From: Pseudomonas fluorescens HK44
GTDB lineage: Bacteria; Pseudomonadota; Gammaproteobacteria; Pseudomonadales; Pseudomonadaceae
Length of the DNA: 64,000 bases
Assembly (NCBI RefSeq): GCF_000217955.3
Contig: NZ_AFOY02000004.1
Span: 310,001-374,000 of the forward strand
Direction of reading: 5' to 3'
Shown piece by piece: positions 55,937 through 64,000 of this stretch (the stretch's first letter is position 1; each line of letters opens with the position of its first letter). Made by a program: the position numbers and the translations under genes. Under the pieces are notes generated by a model. That model was not told the origin of the DNA. It ran no database searches and was given only the letters and a program-made list of their open reading frames with translations.

Positions 55937-55952
55937 TGGCACAGCCATTGCT
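55937..55952 (+). promoter_or_regulatory. Sigma-54 promoter of the phenol hydroxylase operon
   Basis: TGGCAC (55937-55942), AGCCA, TTGCT (55948-55952), then CTGTTCTGC. Perfect -24/-12 consensus, 36 bp before the dmpK start. Confidence 0.88.
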
Positions 55953-55987
55953 CTGTTCTGCATCAGCCCCAACCAGGAGCCGGATGC

Positions 55988-56242
55988 ATGAACCCATCAC
56001 CCACTGCTTTCAACGATATGCCGCGCTACGTTCGCGTGCGCAGCTCCAGCTTTGATCCTTTCGTCGAATTCGACTTCGCCATTGGCGACCCCGAGCTCTA
56101 CGTCGAGCTGGTACTGCCGCGATTGGCCTTCGAACAGTTCTGCACCCACAACCGCGTACAGCACATGAACGCGCAGATGTCCGCGGCCATCGATGCAGAC
56201 ATGCAGAAGTGGCGCTACGGCGAGGCAGACCCGAGCTATTGA
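55988..56242 (+). CDS. dmpK: Phenol hydroxylase assembly subunit (DmpK-like)
   Basis: 84 residues, slightly shorter than DmpK (92). RYVRVRSSSFDPFVEFDFAI and the QMSAAIDADMQKW end are typical of the phenol_hydroxylase K family. In the DmpKLMNOP enzyme this protein helps iron insertion into the oxygenase and is needed for activity in vivo only. CAGGAGCC lies before the start. First gene of the operon. Confidence 0.9.
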   Translation: MNPSPTAFNDMPRYVRVRSSSFDPFVEFDFAIGDPELYVELVLPRLAFEQFCTHNRVQHMNAQMSAAIDADMQKWRYGEADPSY

Positions 56243-56289
56243 GCCCTGGCACGTCGCCCCCTACAACAACAATGACAGGACGCACGCCC

Positions 56290-57285
56290 ATGAGCGTTGA
56301 AATCAAGACGACTACCGCCCAGACCCTACGCAACACCTTCAGCCACACCCGTCGCCGGTTTGGCGACAAGGTCGCCAGTCGTTACCAGGAAGCCAGTTTC
56401 GACCTGGAATCGGCGACCAACTTTCATTACCGGCCGCTGTGGCAGCCGGACAAACTGCTCAACGATGCCACCCGCACCGCAGTGGTCATGGCCGACTGGT
56501 ACGCGGTCAGCGACCCACGCCAGTACTACTACGGCGCCTATGTCCAGGCCCGGGCCAGGATGCAGGAAAACGCCGAGCACGATTACGCCTTTTGCGAAAA
56601 GCGCGACATGCTCGCCGGCCTGTCCAGCGCCAATATTCAGCTGATCAGCAAGCTCTTGTTGCCGCTGCGCCACGCCGAGATGGGCGCCAACATGAACAAC
56701 AGCAACATTGCCGCCGACGGCTTTGGCACCAGCGTCACGCAGATGCACATGTTCCATGCCGTAGACCGTCTGGGCATCGCCCAGTACCTGTCGCGCATCG
56801 GCCTGATGCTCGATGACGGCGACGTGCTATTGCTGGCCCAGGCCAAACAGCAGTGGCTGAGTGATCCGGTGTGGCAGGGCATGCGCCGCTACGTCGAGGA
56901 CACCCTGGTGGTGCGTGACTGGTTCGAATTGACAGTGGCGCAGAACCTGGTCAGCGACGGCTTGGTGTACCCGCTGCTGTTCCACAAGCTCGACGAGCAA
57001 CTGTCGGCCAACGGCGCGGGCCAGGTCGGCATGCTGACCGAGTTCATGCGCCTGTGGTTTGCCGAAAGCCAGCGCTGGGTCGATGCGATGCTCAAGACGG
57101 TGATCAATGAAAGCGCGGCCAACAAGGACCTCGTGCAGGGCTGGATCGATCACTGGAGCCAGCGCTCGGTCGAGGCTCTGCAACCCTTGACTGCTTTGGG
57201 TCTCGATGAGTCGGCACTGGATACCGTATGCACTGAGTTCGCCGCACGTTTGAAAAAAATCGGCCTGACAGGAGCCAACGTATGA
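56290..57285 (+). CDS. dmpL: Phenol hydroxylase beta subunit (DmpL-like)
   Basis: 331 residues, the exact length of DmpL, if started at ATG 56290 (MSVEIKTTTAQTLRNTF). It is the non-catalytic ferritin-fold subunit of the (alpha-beta-gamma)2 oxygenase. It contains TNFHYRPLWQPDKLLND, PRQYYYGAYVQARARMQENA and GFGTSVTQMHMFHAVDRL. The longer upstream frame overlaps dmpK and is not used. Its stop overlaps dmpM by 4 bp. Confidence 0.93.
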   Translation: MSVEIKTTTAQTLRNTFSHTRRRFGDKVASRYQEASFDLESATNFHYRPLWQPDKLLNDATRTAVVMADWYAVSDPRQYYYGAYVQARARMQENAEHDYAFCEKRDMLAGLSSANIQLISKLLLPLRHAEMGANMNNSNIAADGFGTSVTQMHMFHAVDRLGIAQYLSRIGLMLDDGDVLLLAQAKQQWLSDPVWQGMRRYVEDTLVVRDWFELTVAQNLVSDGLVYPLLFHKLDEQLSANGAGQVGMLTEFMRLWFAESQRWVDAMLKTVINESAANKDLVQGWIDHWSQRSVEALQPLTALGLDESALDTVCTEFAARLKKIGLTGANV

Positions 57286-57554
57286 CTTCCCTCGTTTACA
57301 TCAACCTGCAAGACACCGATTACGCGCGCTCGATCGTCAGTGCCATTGTCCAGGACAACCCCCATGCCGAGATCCAGCACCAGCCCTCCATGATCCGCAT
57401 CGAAGCCCGGGGCCGCCTGGATATTCGTCGCGACACGGTGGAGCAGATCACCGGCAGCCACTGGGATATCCAGGAAATGCTGATGTACGTGATCACCCTG
57501 GGCGGCAACGTGGTGGAAGAGGACGACAGCTTCTCCCTGCACTGGAGCAACTGA
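57282..57554 (+). CDS. dmpM: Phenol hydroxylase effector protein (DmpM-like)
   Basis: 90 residues, the same length as DmpM. MTSLVYINLQDTDYARSIVS and IEARGRLDIRRDTVEQITGS belong to the MmoB/DmpM coupling-protein family. It has no cofactor. It binds the oxygenase and speeds O2 activation. ATGA overlap with dmpL. Confidence 0.95.
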   Translation: MTSLVYINLQDTDYARSIVSAIVQDNPHAEIQHQPSMIRIEARGRLDIRRDTVEQITGSHWDIQEMLMYVITLGGNVVEEDDSFSLHWSN

Positions 57555-57607
57555 TCGCCAGTCGCCATTGCGTGTTTGATCCATAACAAGAATTCGGGAG
57601 TGCCATC

Positions 57608-59164
57608 ATGGCCGTGAAAAAACGCCTTAATGCCAAAGAGAAATACCGCTGCATGACCCGTGACCTGGACTGGGAGCCCAGCTACCAGACCCACGAGGAT
57701 ATCTATCCGCATGAGCGCTTCGAGGGCATCAAGATCACCGACTGGGACAAGTGGGAAGACCCGTTCCGCCTGACCATGGACAGCTACTGGAAATACCAGG
57801 CCGAGAAAGAGAAAAAGCTCTACGCGATCTTCGATGCGTTCTCGCAGAACAACGGCCATACCACGCTCTCCGATGCCCGTTATGTCAACGCGCTGAAGCT
57901 GTTTCTGTCGGGCATCACGCCGCTGGAATACCAGGCCTATCAAGGCTTCGCCCGGGTTGGCCGGCAATTCAGCGGTGCCGGTGCGCGGATCGCCTGCCAG
58001 ATGCAGGCCATCGATGAACTGCGCCACGTGCAGACCCAGATCCACGCCATGAGTCACTACAACAAACACTTCAACGGCCTGCATGATTTTTCCCATATGC
58101 ATGACCGCCTGTGGTTCCTCTCGGTGCCCAAGTCGTTCTTCGAGGACGCGCGCACGGCCGGCCCGTTTGAGTTCCTCACGGCGATTTCGTTTTCGTTCGA
58201 GTACGTGCTGACCAACCTGCTGTTCGTGCCGTTCATGTCAGGCGCGGCGTTCAACGGCGACATGGCCACGGTGACCTTCGGTTTCTCCGCGCAGTCCGAC
58301 GAAGCCCGGCACATGACCCTGGGTCTTGAAGTGATCAAGTTCCTGCTCGAACAGCACGAAGACAACGTGCCGATCATCCAGCGCTGGATCGACAAGTGGT
58401 TCTGGCGCGGCTACCGCCTGCTGACGCTGGTGGGGATGATGATGGACTACATGCTGCCCAATAAGGTCATGTCGTGGTCCGAAGCCTGGGGTGTGTATTT
58501 CGAAGATGCGGGTGGCGCGTTGTTCAAGGATCTGGAGCGCTACGGCATCCGTCCGCCCAAGCACGTCGAGGAGGCCAAGATCGGCAAGGATCACGTCAGC
58601 CACCAGGCCTGGTCGATCTTTTACCAGTACAGCCAGGCGACCAACTTCCACACCTGGATGCCCACCGACGAAGAGCTGGACTGGCTGTCATCCAAATATC
58701 CCGACACTTTCGACAAGATCTATCGCCCGCGCTTCGAACACTGGCGCGCACTGCAAGAGAAGGGCGAGCGCTTCTACAACCCGACCCTGCCGATGCTCTG
58801 CCAGATCTGCCAGATCCCGCTGTCCTTCGGCGAGCCGGATGACCAGACCACGCTCAGTCATCGCAGCACCGAGCACGAAGGCGAGCGTTATCACTTCTGC
58901 TCCCAGGGTTGCTGCGACATCTTCGAATACGAGCCGACCAAGTACATCCAGGCCTGGCTGCCGGTGCACCAGATCCTGCAGGGCAACTGCGGTGGTGCCG
59001 ATGTCGAGTCGGTGGTACGCGACTACTACAACATCAACCCTGGCCAGGACAACTTCGAATACCTCGGCTCCGCCGAACATCGACGCTGGCAGGACTGGCA
59101 CCCCAACGACCGCAACAGCGCGCCGGCCACCCCGGTGGACCCGGACCTACTCAAGACCGGTTGA
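57608..59164 (+). CDS. dmpN: Phenol hydroxylase alpha (catalytic) subunit (DmpN-like)
   Basis: 518 residues (DmpN 517). The di-iron centre is given by E107 (PLEYQ), E137-x2-H140 (DELRHV) and DEARHMT further on. HYNKHFNGLHDFSHMHDRLW and the C-terminal YHS-like zinc part with CQICQIP and HFCSQGCCDIF are as in phenol hydroxylases. It hydroxylates phenol to catechol, and relatives also act on cresols, benzene and toluene. GGGAGTG is the ribosome-binding site. Confidence 0.96.
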   Translation: MAVKKRLNAKEKYRCMTRDLDWEPSYQTHEDIYPHERFEGIKITDWDKWEDPFRLTMDSYWKYQAEKEKKLYAIFDAFSQNNGHTTLSDARYVNALKLFLSGITPLEYQAYQGFARVGRQFSGAGARIACQMQAIDELRHVQTQIHAMSHYNKHFNGLHDFSHMHDRLWFLSVPKSFFEDARTAGPFEFLTAISFSFEYVLTNLLFVPFMSGAAFNGDMATVTFGFSAQSDEARHMTLGLEVIKFLLEQHEDNVPIIQRWIDKWFWRGYRLLTLVGMMMDYMLPNKVMSWSEAWGVYFEDAGGALFKDLERYGIRPPKHVEEAKIGKDHVSHQAWSIFYQYSQATNFHTWMPTDEELDWLSSKYPDTFDKIYRPRFEHWRALQEKGERFYNPTLPMLCQICQIPLSFGEPDDQTTLSHRSTEHEGERYHFCSQGCCDIFEYEPTKYIQAWLPVHQILQGNCGGADVESVVRDYYNINPGQDNFEYLGSAEHRRWQDWHPNDRNSAPATPVDPDLLKTG

Positions 59165-59236
59165 GCACTGACTTTGCGTGCCGAAGCAAGCCTGCGGGCT
59201 TGCTTCCCCAAACAGACAACAATAAGGAAAACGATC

Positions 59237-59596
59237 ATGCCCGTGACTGCCATCGGAGCCTATGACGCACAACCCCTGGACCGCCAGGAAAATTTCCATG
59301 GCCTGCAACTGGTGTACCTGTGCTGGGAAAAACACCTGATGTTCTGCGCCCCGCTGACCTTCCCGCTGCCACCGGCGATGCTGTTCGGCGATTTCATCGA
59401 GCAGGTGGTCAAGCCCGCGATTGCCCAGCACCCGGATACGGCACGGATCGACTTCGGCCAGGCGCTGTGGCGCCTCAACGATCGGCCGTTCACCCCGGAC
59501 AACGGCGCGAGCCTGATCGCCAACGGCATCGACCACAAGAGTCTGTTGCACCTCAATACCCCTGGCTTGAACGGCATTGCCGGCAGCTTCAACTGA
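59237..59596 (+). CDS. dmpO: Phenol hydroxylase gamma subunit (DmpO-like)
   Basis: 119 residues from ATG 59237, the same length as DmpO. MPVTAIGAYDAQPLDRQENF and RIDFGQALWRLNDRPFTPDN are conserved. It is the small outer subunit of the oxygenase. An in-frame start at 59174 precedes the AAGGAAAACG ribosome-binding site and is rejected. Confidence 0.93.
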   Translation: MPVTAIGAYDAQPLDRQENFHGLQLVYLCWEKHLMFCAPLTFPLPPAMLFGDFIEQVVKPAIAQHPDTARIDFGQALWRLNDRPFTPDNGASLIANGIDHKSLLHLNTPGLNGIAGSFN

Positions 59597-59606
59597 GGAC
59601 ACAGCC

Positions 59607-60668
59607 ATGAGCTACCAAGTAACCATCGAACCCACTGGCGAGCAGATCGAAGTGGAAGAGGGGCAGACCATCCTTCAGGCCGCGTTGCGCCAAGGCGTCT
59701 GGTTGCCATTTGCCTGCGGCCATGGCACCTGCGCCACCTGCAAGGTCCAGGTGCTGGAAGGCGAAGTGGATCTTGGCGCGGCCTCGCCCTTTGCGCTGAT
59801 GGATATCGAACGCGAAGAAGGCAAGGTACTGGCGTGCTGCGCGATCCCGCAGAGCGACATGGTGATCGAGGCCGATATCGACGCGGACCCGGATTTCCTC
59901 GGCCATCCCGTCGAAGACTATCGGGCGGTGGTCAGCGCCCTAGTGGACCTGTCGCCGACCATTAAGGGCGTGCACCTCAAGCTTGATCGGCCGATGGCGT
60001 TCCAGTCCGGACAATACATCAACCTGCAACTGCCCGGGGTTGAAGGCACACGGGCCTTCTCGCTGGCCAACCCACCGAGCCGCGCCGATGAAGTCGAACT
60101 GCACGTACGCCGGGTCGACGGCGGGCGGGTCACCAGCAAGATTCACGACGATTTGAAGGTGGGTGATGCGGTGGAACTGTCCGGACCCTACGGCCAGTTC
60201 TTCGTGCGCACGTCTCAGCCTGGGGACCTGATATTCATCGCCGGTGGCTCCGGGTTGTCGAGCCCGCAGTCGATGATTCTCGACCTGTTGCAGGCCGGTG
60301 ATACCCGCCAGATCGTGCTGTTCCAGGGCGCGCGCAACCGTGCCGAACTGTACAACCGCGAACTGTTCGAGGCACTGGCCCGGGACCACGCCAACTTCAC
60401 CTATGTACCGGCCCTCAATCAGGCGGCGGAGGATCCTGAATGGACGGGGTACAAGGGCTTTGTGCATGACGCCGCGAAGCAGCATTTCGACGGTCGTTTC
60501 AGTGCCAACAAGGCTTATCTGTGCGGGCCGCCGCCGATGATCGACGCCGCCGTCACGTGCCTGATGCAGGGACGGCTGTTCGAGCGCGATATCTTCATGG
60601 AGCGTTTCTACAGCGCCGCCGACGGTGGTGATACCAGCCAGCGCTCGGCACTGTTCAAGCGAATCTGA
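59607..60668 (+). CDS. dmpP: Phenol hydroxylase reductase (DmpP-like)
   Basis: 353 residues, the same length as DmpP. The plant-type ferredoxin domain has [2Fe-2S] ligands C37, C42, C45 and C77 (FACGHGTCATC). The FAD-binding domain has FQSGQYINLQLPG and RAFSLANPPS. The NAD domain has FIAGGSGLSSPQSMILDLLQ and YLCGPPPMIDAAV. It carries electrons from NADH to the oxygenase. Last of the six genes. Confidence 0.96.
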   Translation: MSYQVTIEPTGEQIEVEEGQTILQAALRQGVWLPFACGHGTCATCKVQVLEGEVDLGAASPFALMDIEREEGKVLACCAIPQSDMVIEADIDADPDFLGHPVEDYRAVVSALVDLSPTIKGVHLKLDRPMAFQSGQYINLQLPGVEGTRAFSLANPPSRADEVELHVRRVDGGRVTSKIHDDLKVGDAVELSGPYGQFFVRTSQPGDLIFIAGGSGLSSPQSMILDLLQAGDTRQIVLFQGARNRAELYNRELFEALARDHANFTYVPALNQAAEDPEWTGYKGFVHDAAKQHFDGRFSANKAYLCGPPPMIDAAVTCLMQGRLFERDIFMERFYSAADGGDTSQRSALFKRI

Positions 60669-61032
60669 TTCAACCTCCAGCAAAACCGGGCGCTGCCGGC
60701 CTCGACAGCGCTTTGCCTGGCTTTTGCGAACAGCCTCCTACTCGATCACTGCCCCCGCCATGCCAGGCGCCACCTGCCATTCGAAGACCTATCGAAATTC
60801 GGTATGCGACATATAGCCGCGGATTGTTTTATGGAACTTTTGATAAGGCATAAGGTGCCGCTCACGATAAGCCCTGGCAGACAGTCTTGAGCGTCCTGCA
60901 AGGCACACATGGTCACACCTGTCAAACAATCGCGTCTGCCACTGAGCACAAGTTCAGGGGAGGGGAATGCTTTGAGCATGAATCCGCTCGATGTTTCAGG
61001 TGCCTGAAGGCAACATTGGAGAGGACGTCAAC
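60669..61032. other. Gap between dmpP and the MFS gene
   Basis: 364 bp without a gene. A TTCGA..TCGAA pair (60780-60796) is a possible operator of the LysR or another regulator. No -24/-12 box is seen, so the MFS and porin genes are probably not in the sigma-54 regulon. A clear terminator was not found. Confidence 0.4.
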
Positions 61033-62247
61033 ATGACAGCCAACCGCTGGATAAACATTGCCGCGGCAGTACTGATTTTACTGTGCACGGGTTCTATCTA
61101 TGCCTTCAGCGTACTGGCAGGGCCCCTTGCCCTGGCACGAGGCTGGACGGCGCAAGATATCTCCCTGGCCTTCACCATCAGCACCGCTGTATGCCCGATC
61201 CCGATGATCATCGCCGGCAAGATCGTCGACAAGGGTTACGCGCGTGAAGCGATCCTGGTCGGTGGTGTCCTTTTTGGTCTGGCTTACGTGGGCATGGGCT
61301 ATTTCTCTTCGCTGACAGGCTTGTACCTGGGCTATGGCGTGGTGGGCGGCGTGGGTATGTCGGTGGCTTATGCCGGTGCGCTGGGTAATGCGACGCGTTA
61401 CTTCCCGGACAAGCGTGGCATGGCGACAGGTCTGGTCACGGCCGGCAATGGCGCGGCGGCGTTGATCTCTGCACCGCTGGCTCAAACCATGATTGACAGT
61501 CAGGGTGTGCTGTCGACCGTGCGCACACTGGGTATCGGTTTTATCGTAATCGCGGTCATCTGTGGCGTGATTTCTCGCACGGCACCTAACGACTACCGTC
61601 CAGCCGGATGGACGCCACCGGTCAAGACCGGCAAAGAGACGCCAATCTCCGACTGGAAACAGATGCTCGGCAGCCCGATGTTCTATCTGATGCTGAGCCT
61701 GATGGCAGCGGGTGCCGTGTCCGGCTTGATGATCGCCGCCAACGCCTCTCAAGTGGGGCAAAACATGTTCGCCATCACCTCGAGTGCAGCGGCGCTCTAC
61801 GTGGGCTTCTATGCAGCGAGCAATGCGGCAGGTCGCTTTATCTGGGGCTCGGTGTCTGACCGGATCGGCTGTCCGAATGCCCTGGTGATCATTTTCATCC
61901 TGGTCGCGCTGATGTTGCTGTTGTTGATCAATGCGACATCAACCCTGGGCTTCGTCATTGCCATCTGTGGCATCGGCGTATCGTTCGGGGGCGTAATGGG
62001 GGTTTTCCCCTCTCTGGTTTCGCAGCGTTTCGGTGCCCGTTACTTCGGTGTCAACTACGGCATCATGTTTACCGGCTATGCCATTGCCGCCACGGTAGGT
62101 CCTCGTCTTGGCGCCTCGATGGCGGCCCAGAACAACGGCGATTTCAGCGACGCATTCAGCATCGCGATTGTCATTTGCCTGGTCGGAACCGCATTGGCCA
62201 TCCTGCTGAGTCGCAACCTTTCCAACTGGAGCAAGGCTCAGGCTTGA
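61033..62247 (+). CDS. MFS transporter, oxalate/formate antiporter type
   Basis: 404 residues and about 12 membrane helices from ATG 61033 (MTANRWINIAAAVLILLCTG). FSVLAGPLALARGWTAQDIS, GGVGMSVAYAGALGNATRYF and FPDKRGMATGLVTAGNGAAA are OFA-family blocks. It probably moves an organic acid or aromatic acid across the inner membrane. The start 14 codons upstream (60991) lacks a ribosome-binding site, whereas GGAGAGG precedes 61033. Confidence 0.9.
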   Translation: MTANRWINIAAAVLILLCTGSIYAFSVLAGPLALARGWTAQDISLAFTISTAVCPIPMIIAGKIVDKGYAREAILVGGVLFGLAYVGMGYFSSLTGLYLGYGVVGGVGMSVAYAGALGNATRYFPDKRGMATGLVTAGNGAAALISAPLAQTMIDSQGVLSTVRTLGIGFIVIAVICGVISRTAPNDYRPAGWTPPVKTGKETPISDWKQMLGSPMFYLMLSLMAAGAVSGLMIAANASQVGQNMFAITSSAAALYVGFYAASNAAGRFIWGSVSDRIGCPNALVIIFILVALMLLLLINATSTLGFVIAICGIGVSFGGVMGVFPSLVSQRFGARYFGVNYGIMFTGYAIAATVGPRLGASMAAQNNGDFSDAFSIAIVICLVGTALAILLSRNLSNWSKAQA

Positions 62248-62360
62248 AGGCGCCCATTATTCACCCGGTGCCGACCGGCGCGGGTGAACGGTTCAATCCA
62301 GTTCAGCGTTCTCCGTCTCACAGCTTCGGCTGCCTCCGGATATTTCGAGAATCAATCGTC

Positions 62361-63797
62361 ATGCGTTTGTGTGTGCGTTCCCAGGCTGCGTTCAAGCCTC
62401 TTTCTTATTTGTTCATCTCGTTAGCGGCATCCAGTTGTATCCAGGCATGGGCGGAGCCGATGACCCTGGCCGACCCGTCAACCCAGGCAGCCCCAGTTCG
62501 CAAGGGGCTCGCCGACAATGGGCAACTGATGGGATCGTCGACGAAGCTTTTTTTTGAAGATGCGGCCGAAAAAGGGATGTATTTTCGTGCAGGATTCAAT
62601 GAAGAAATCGCCGGCAACGTCACCGGTGGTCTACGCAAGGGCGTAACGGCCTCCGAGTACGCCACCGTCGGTATGGATCTTGATCTGCAAAAAATGCTGG
62701 GATGGAACCAGGCCGCGCTGCACTGGACGGTCATTGCCTTGCACAGCAAAGGTTTGAACACCGAGTACATTGGCGGTGGCGTCGACTCTCAGGAAAACTT
62801 CGCGCCTTTCAATCTGGTGCGGTTCCTGAACCTGACACTGGAACAACGATTTTCCCTGCTCCATGACAATGACCTGAATGTGATCGTCGGGCGCATGGGT
62901 GCATTGCCTTATTTTGCTCAGTCCGAACTCACCTGCCAGTTCATGAGTCATGCCTTCTGCGGCGTGCTGTACGGCTTCCCGCAAAGTACGGGAACCGCAG
63001 TGGCGCCGGTGTCGTCATGGGGTGGGCGCGTCAAGTTCAGCCCTGCCCCCCGAACCTATGTGCAGGCAGGCGCGTTTGTGGCGGATGACACGACCTTCGA
63101 CGATCGCACCGGTTTGTTTGATCTCGGTACCCAACATATCCACGGCACCAATTACCTGGCCGAGACGGGCTATGAGACTCACTTCAATGATGAAGTAAAG
63201 CCTCGTTACTACCGTTTAGGGGTGTCCTATCTGGATGCCCGGCGTAACGATGTGTTGCTCAACACCGAAGGGCAGGAGCGCTGGAGGCATGGAGGCAGTC
63301 CCAAGACCCAGCGAGGTGAAACGGCCATTTACCTGACAGGAGGACAAGTCCTGCTACGTCCTGATGCCTCATCGCGGCGTAACCTCGCGGCCTTTGGCAG
63401 TGTCTATTACAACTTCGACGACTCCGAGGCGATTCAATACACGGTCAAGGGCGGGCTGGTGAAAACCGGCACCTTCGAAGGTCGCGACGAGGACACGATC
63501 GGGCTGGCCGTTTCACAAATCCGCTTCAGCGGCAAAGAGGTCGATTATCTTTCGGGCATGCGAAGCGTGGGGGGCGGTCACTCCAACGTTTCTTCCCATG
63601 AAGAAATTGTCGAGTTGAACTATGGGATTCATGTATCGCCGGGGGTGGTGGTGCTACCCAACATCCAGTACACCTTCAATCCTGACACTCGGTACACCCC
63701 GACGTCGCCTCAGGATATTCCCAATACGCTGGTACTCGGGCTGCAACTGAACATCAGCCTGGACAAGTTCTTTGGCCTGCCGCACATGATGTACTGA
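62361..63797 (+). CDS. OprB-like carbohydrate/organic-solute porin
   Basis: 478 residues from ATG 62361. The signal peptide ends near SCIQAWA. The body is a 16-strand barrel with KGLNTEYIGGGVDSQENFAP, NLTLEQRFSLLHDNDLNVIV, GVLYGFPQSTGTAVAPVSSW, FGSVYYNFDDSEAIQYTVKG and the closing strand LGLQLNISLDKFFGLPHMMY. OprB family members carry sugars, and others carry organic acids. It probably works with the MFS gene before it. An in-frame extension upstream overlaps that gene and is not used. Confidence 0.87.
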   Translation: MRLCVRSQAAFKPLSYLFISLAASSCIQAWAEPMTLADPSTQAAPVRKGLADNGQLMGSSTKLFFEDAAEKGMYFRAGFNEEIAGNVTGGLRKGVTASEYATVGMDLDLQKMLGWNQAALHWTVIALHSKGLNTEYIGGGVDSQENFAPFNLVRFLNLTLEQRFSLLHDNDLNVIVGRMGALPYFAQSELTCQFMSHAFCGVLYGFPQSTGTAVAPVSSWGGRVKFSPAPRTYVQAGAFVADDTTFDDRTGLFDLGTQHIHGTNYLAETGYETHFNDEVKPRYYRLGVSYLDARRNDVLLNTEGQERWRHGGSPKTQRGETAIYLTGGQVLLRPDASSRRNLAAFGSVYYNFDDSEAIQYTVKGGLVKTGTFEGRDEDTIGLAVSQIRFSGKEVDYLSGMRSVGGGHSNVSSHEEIVELNYGIHVSPGVVVLPNIQYTFNPDTRYTPTSPQDIPNTLVLGLQLNISLDKFFGLPHMMY

Positions 63798-63806
63798 GCA
63801 ACACTA

Positions 63807-64000
63807 TTAAACCGATGCAATCTCGAGGATCAGTTCCCTGAGCCAGGTGACGCCGGGGTCATAGTGGTTTCGGGGGTGCCAGGCTACGCTCAAAACGTAC
63901 TCGGGTACGGTGAACGGTAGCTCAAAAAGATCCAGGCCATCAGCGAAGTGGACAAGCAGCGAAGCGGGCAGGGTGCACACTAGATTGCCGCTTTGCAGCG
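63807..64000 (-). CDS. LysR-family regulator, C-terminal end only (runs off the right edge)
   Basis: The last 64 codons are visible on the minus strand: LQSGNLVCTLPASLLVHFAD, LFELPFTVPEYVLSVAWHPR and NHYDPGVTWLRELILEIASV. WHPRxxxDPGxxWLR is a typical LysR effector-domain end. It is convergent with the porin gene. Confidence 0.82.
   Translation of the reverse strand, partial: LQSGNLVCTLPASLLVHFADGLDLFELPFTVPEYVLSVAWHPRNHYDPGVTWLRELILEIASV

Noticed and set aside
60695..60735. TGGCTTTTGC as a fourth sigma-54 promoter before the MFS gene
   Set aside because: The distance between the GG and GC elements is too short, and it lies about 300 bp from the gene.

Overview
The window looks like a chromosomal segment of a Pseudomonas, most likely from the P. 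fluorescens group. The evidence is the gene order rne | rluC-HAD-sppA | maf | yceD-rpmF-plsX-fabD-fabG-acpP-fabF-pabC-mltG-tmk-holB-pilZ-tatD, the etfQO | etfB-etfA pair, a PilZ of the pilus type, REP-like hairpins between genes, and an apparent RgsA small RNA. This assignment comes from reading the sequence, not from a database search.

Positions 1-15.6 kb are core genome. They hold the N-terminal part of RNase E on the minus strand behind a very long leader, a pseudouridine synthase operon, and the fatty-acid synthesis cluster followed by folate, cell-wall, thymidylate and replication genes. Positions 15.6-22.7 kb hold a probable sRNA (RgsA-like), a PLP enzyme, a TetR regulator, a stand-alone MoaA-like radical SAM enzyme, a lipoprotein, a Proteus-type lipase, an HD hydrolase and a GNAT. 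Positions 22.9-25.5 kb hold a galactonate-type kinase/aldolase/IclR group. It ends in a deletion scar in which an alcohol dehydrogenase remnant and an AraC remnant are joined. Positions 26-30 kb hold the electron-transfer flavoprotein system that passes electrons from acyl-CoA oxidation to ubiquinone, with a PsrA-like box between the divergent genes.

Positions 30-48.6 kb are mixed. They include a solute-binding protein, a lipoprotein/OmpA pair, a MocR regulator, a START protein, an RNase E inhibitor (RraB), and a circularly permuted ATP-grasp / alpha-E / transglutaminase operon that has a readable NtrC site and sigma-54 promoter. They also include a c-type cytochrome, a 31-residue membrane ORF, a FadI/FadJ-type beta-oxidation operon, a class-I amidotransferase, CorA, a PlsC-type acyltransferase and an atypical crotonase.

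Positions 48.6-64 kb are accessory. A tRNA-Ser(GGA) is followed by what looks like an integration/deletion scar with a decayed outer-membrane efflux gene, then by an aromatic catabolic block. The block contains a Baeyer-Villiger monooxygenase, an outer-membrane MetA/SphA-like protein, an HSL-type esterase, a DmpR/MopR-type sigma-54 activator and a complete six-subunit phenol hydroxylase (dmpKLMNOP type). After these come an OFA-type MFS transporter, an OprB-like porin and the start of a LysR gene. Three textbook -24/-12 promoters sit before the monooxygenase, the esterase and dmpK. All three have a TGAAA-containing element 110-170 bp upstream, which suggests one regulon under the single local activator.

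The simplest reading of this regulon is aryl ketone -> aryl ester -> phenol -> catechol. Two residues stand out: the fingerprint His of the monooxygenase is Phe, and the phenol-binding His of the regulator's sensor domain is Ala. No catechol dioxygenase lies in the window, so the ring-cleavage step must be encoded elsewhere.
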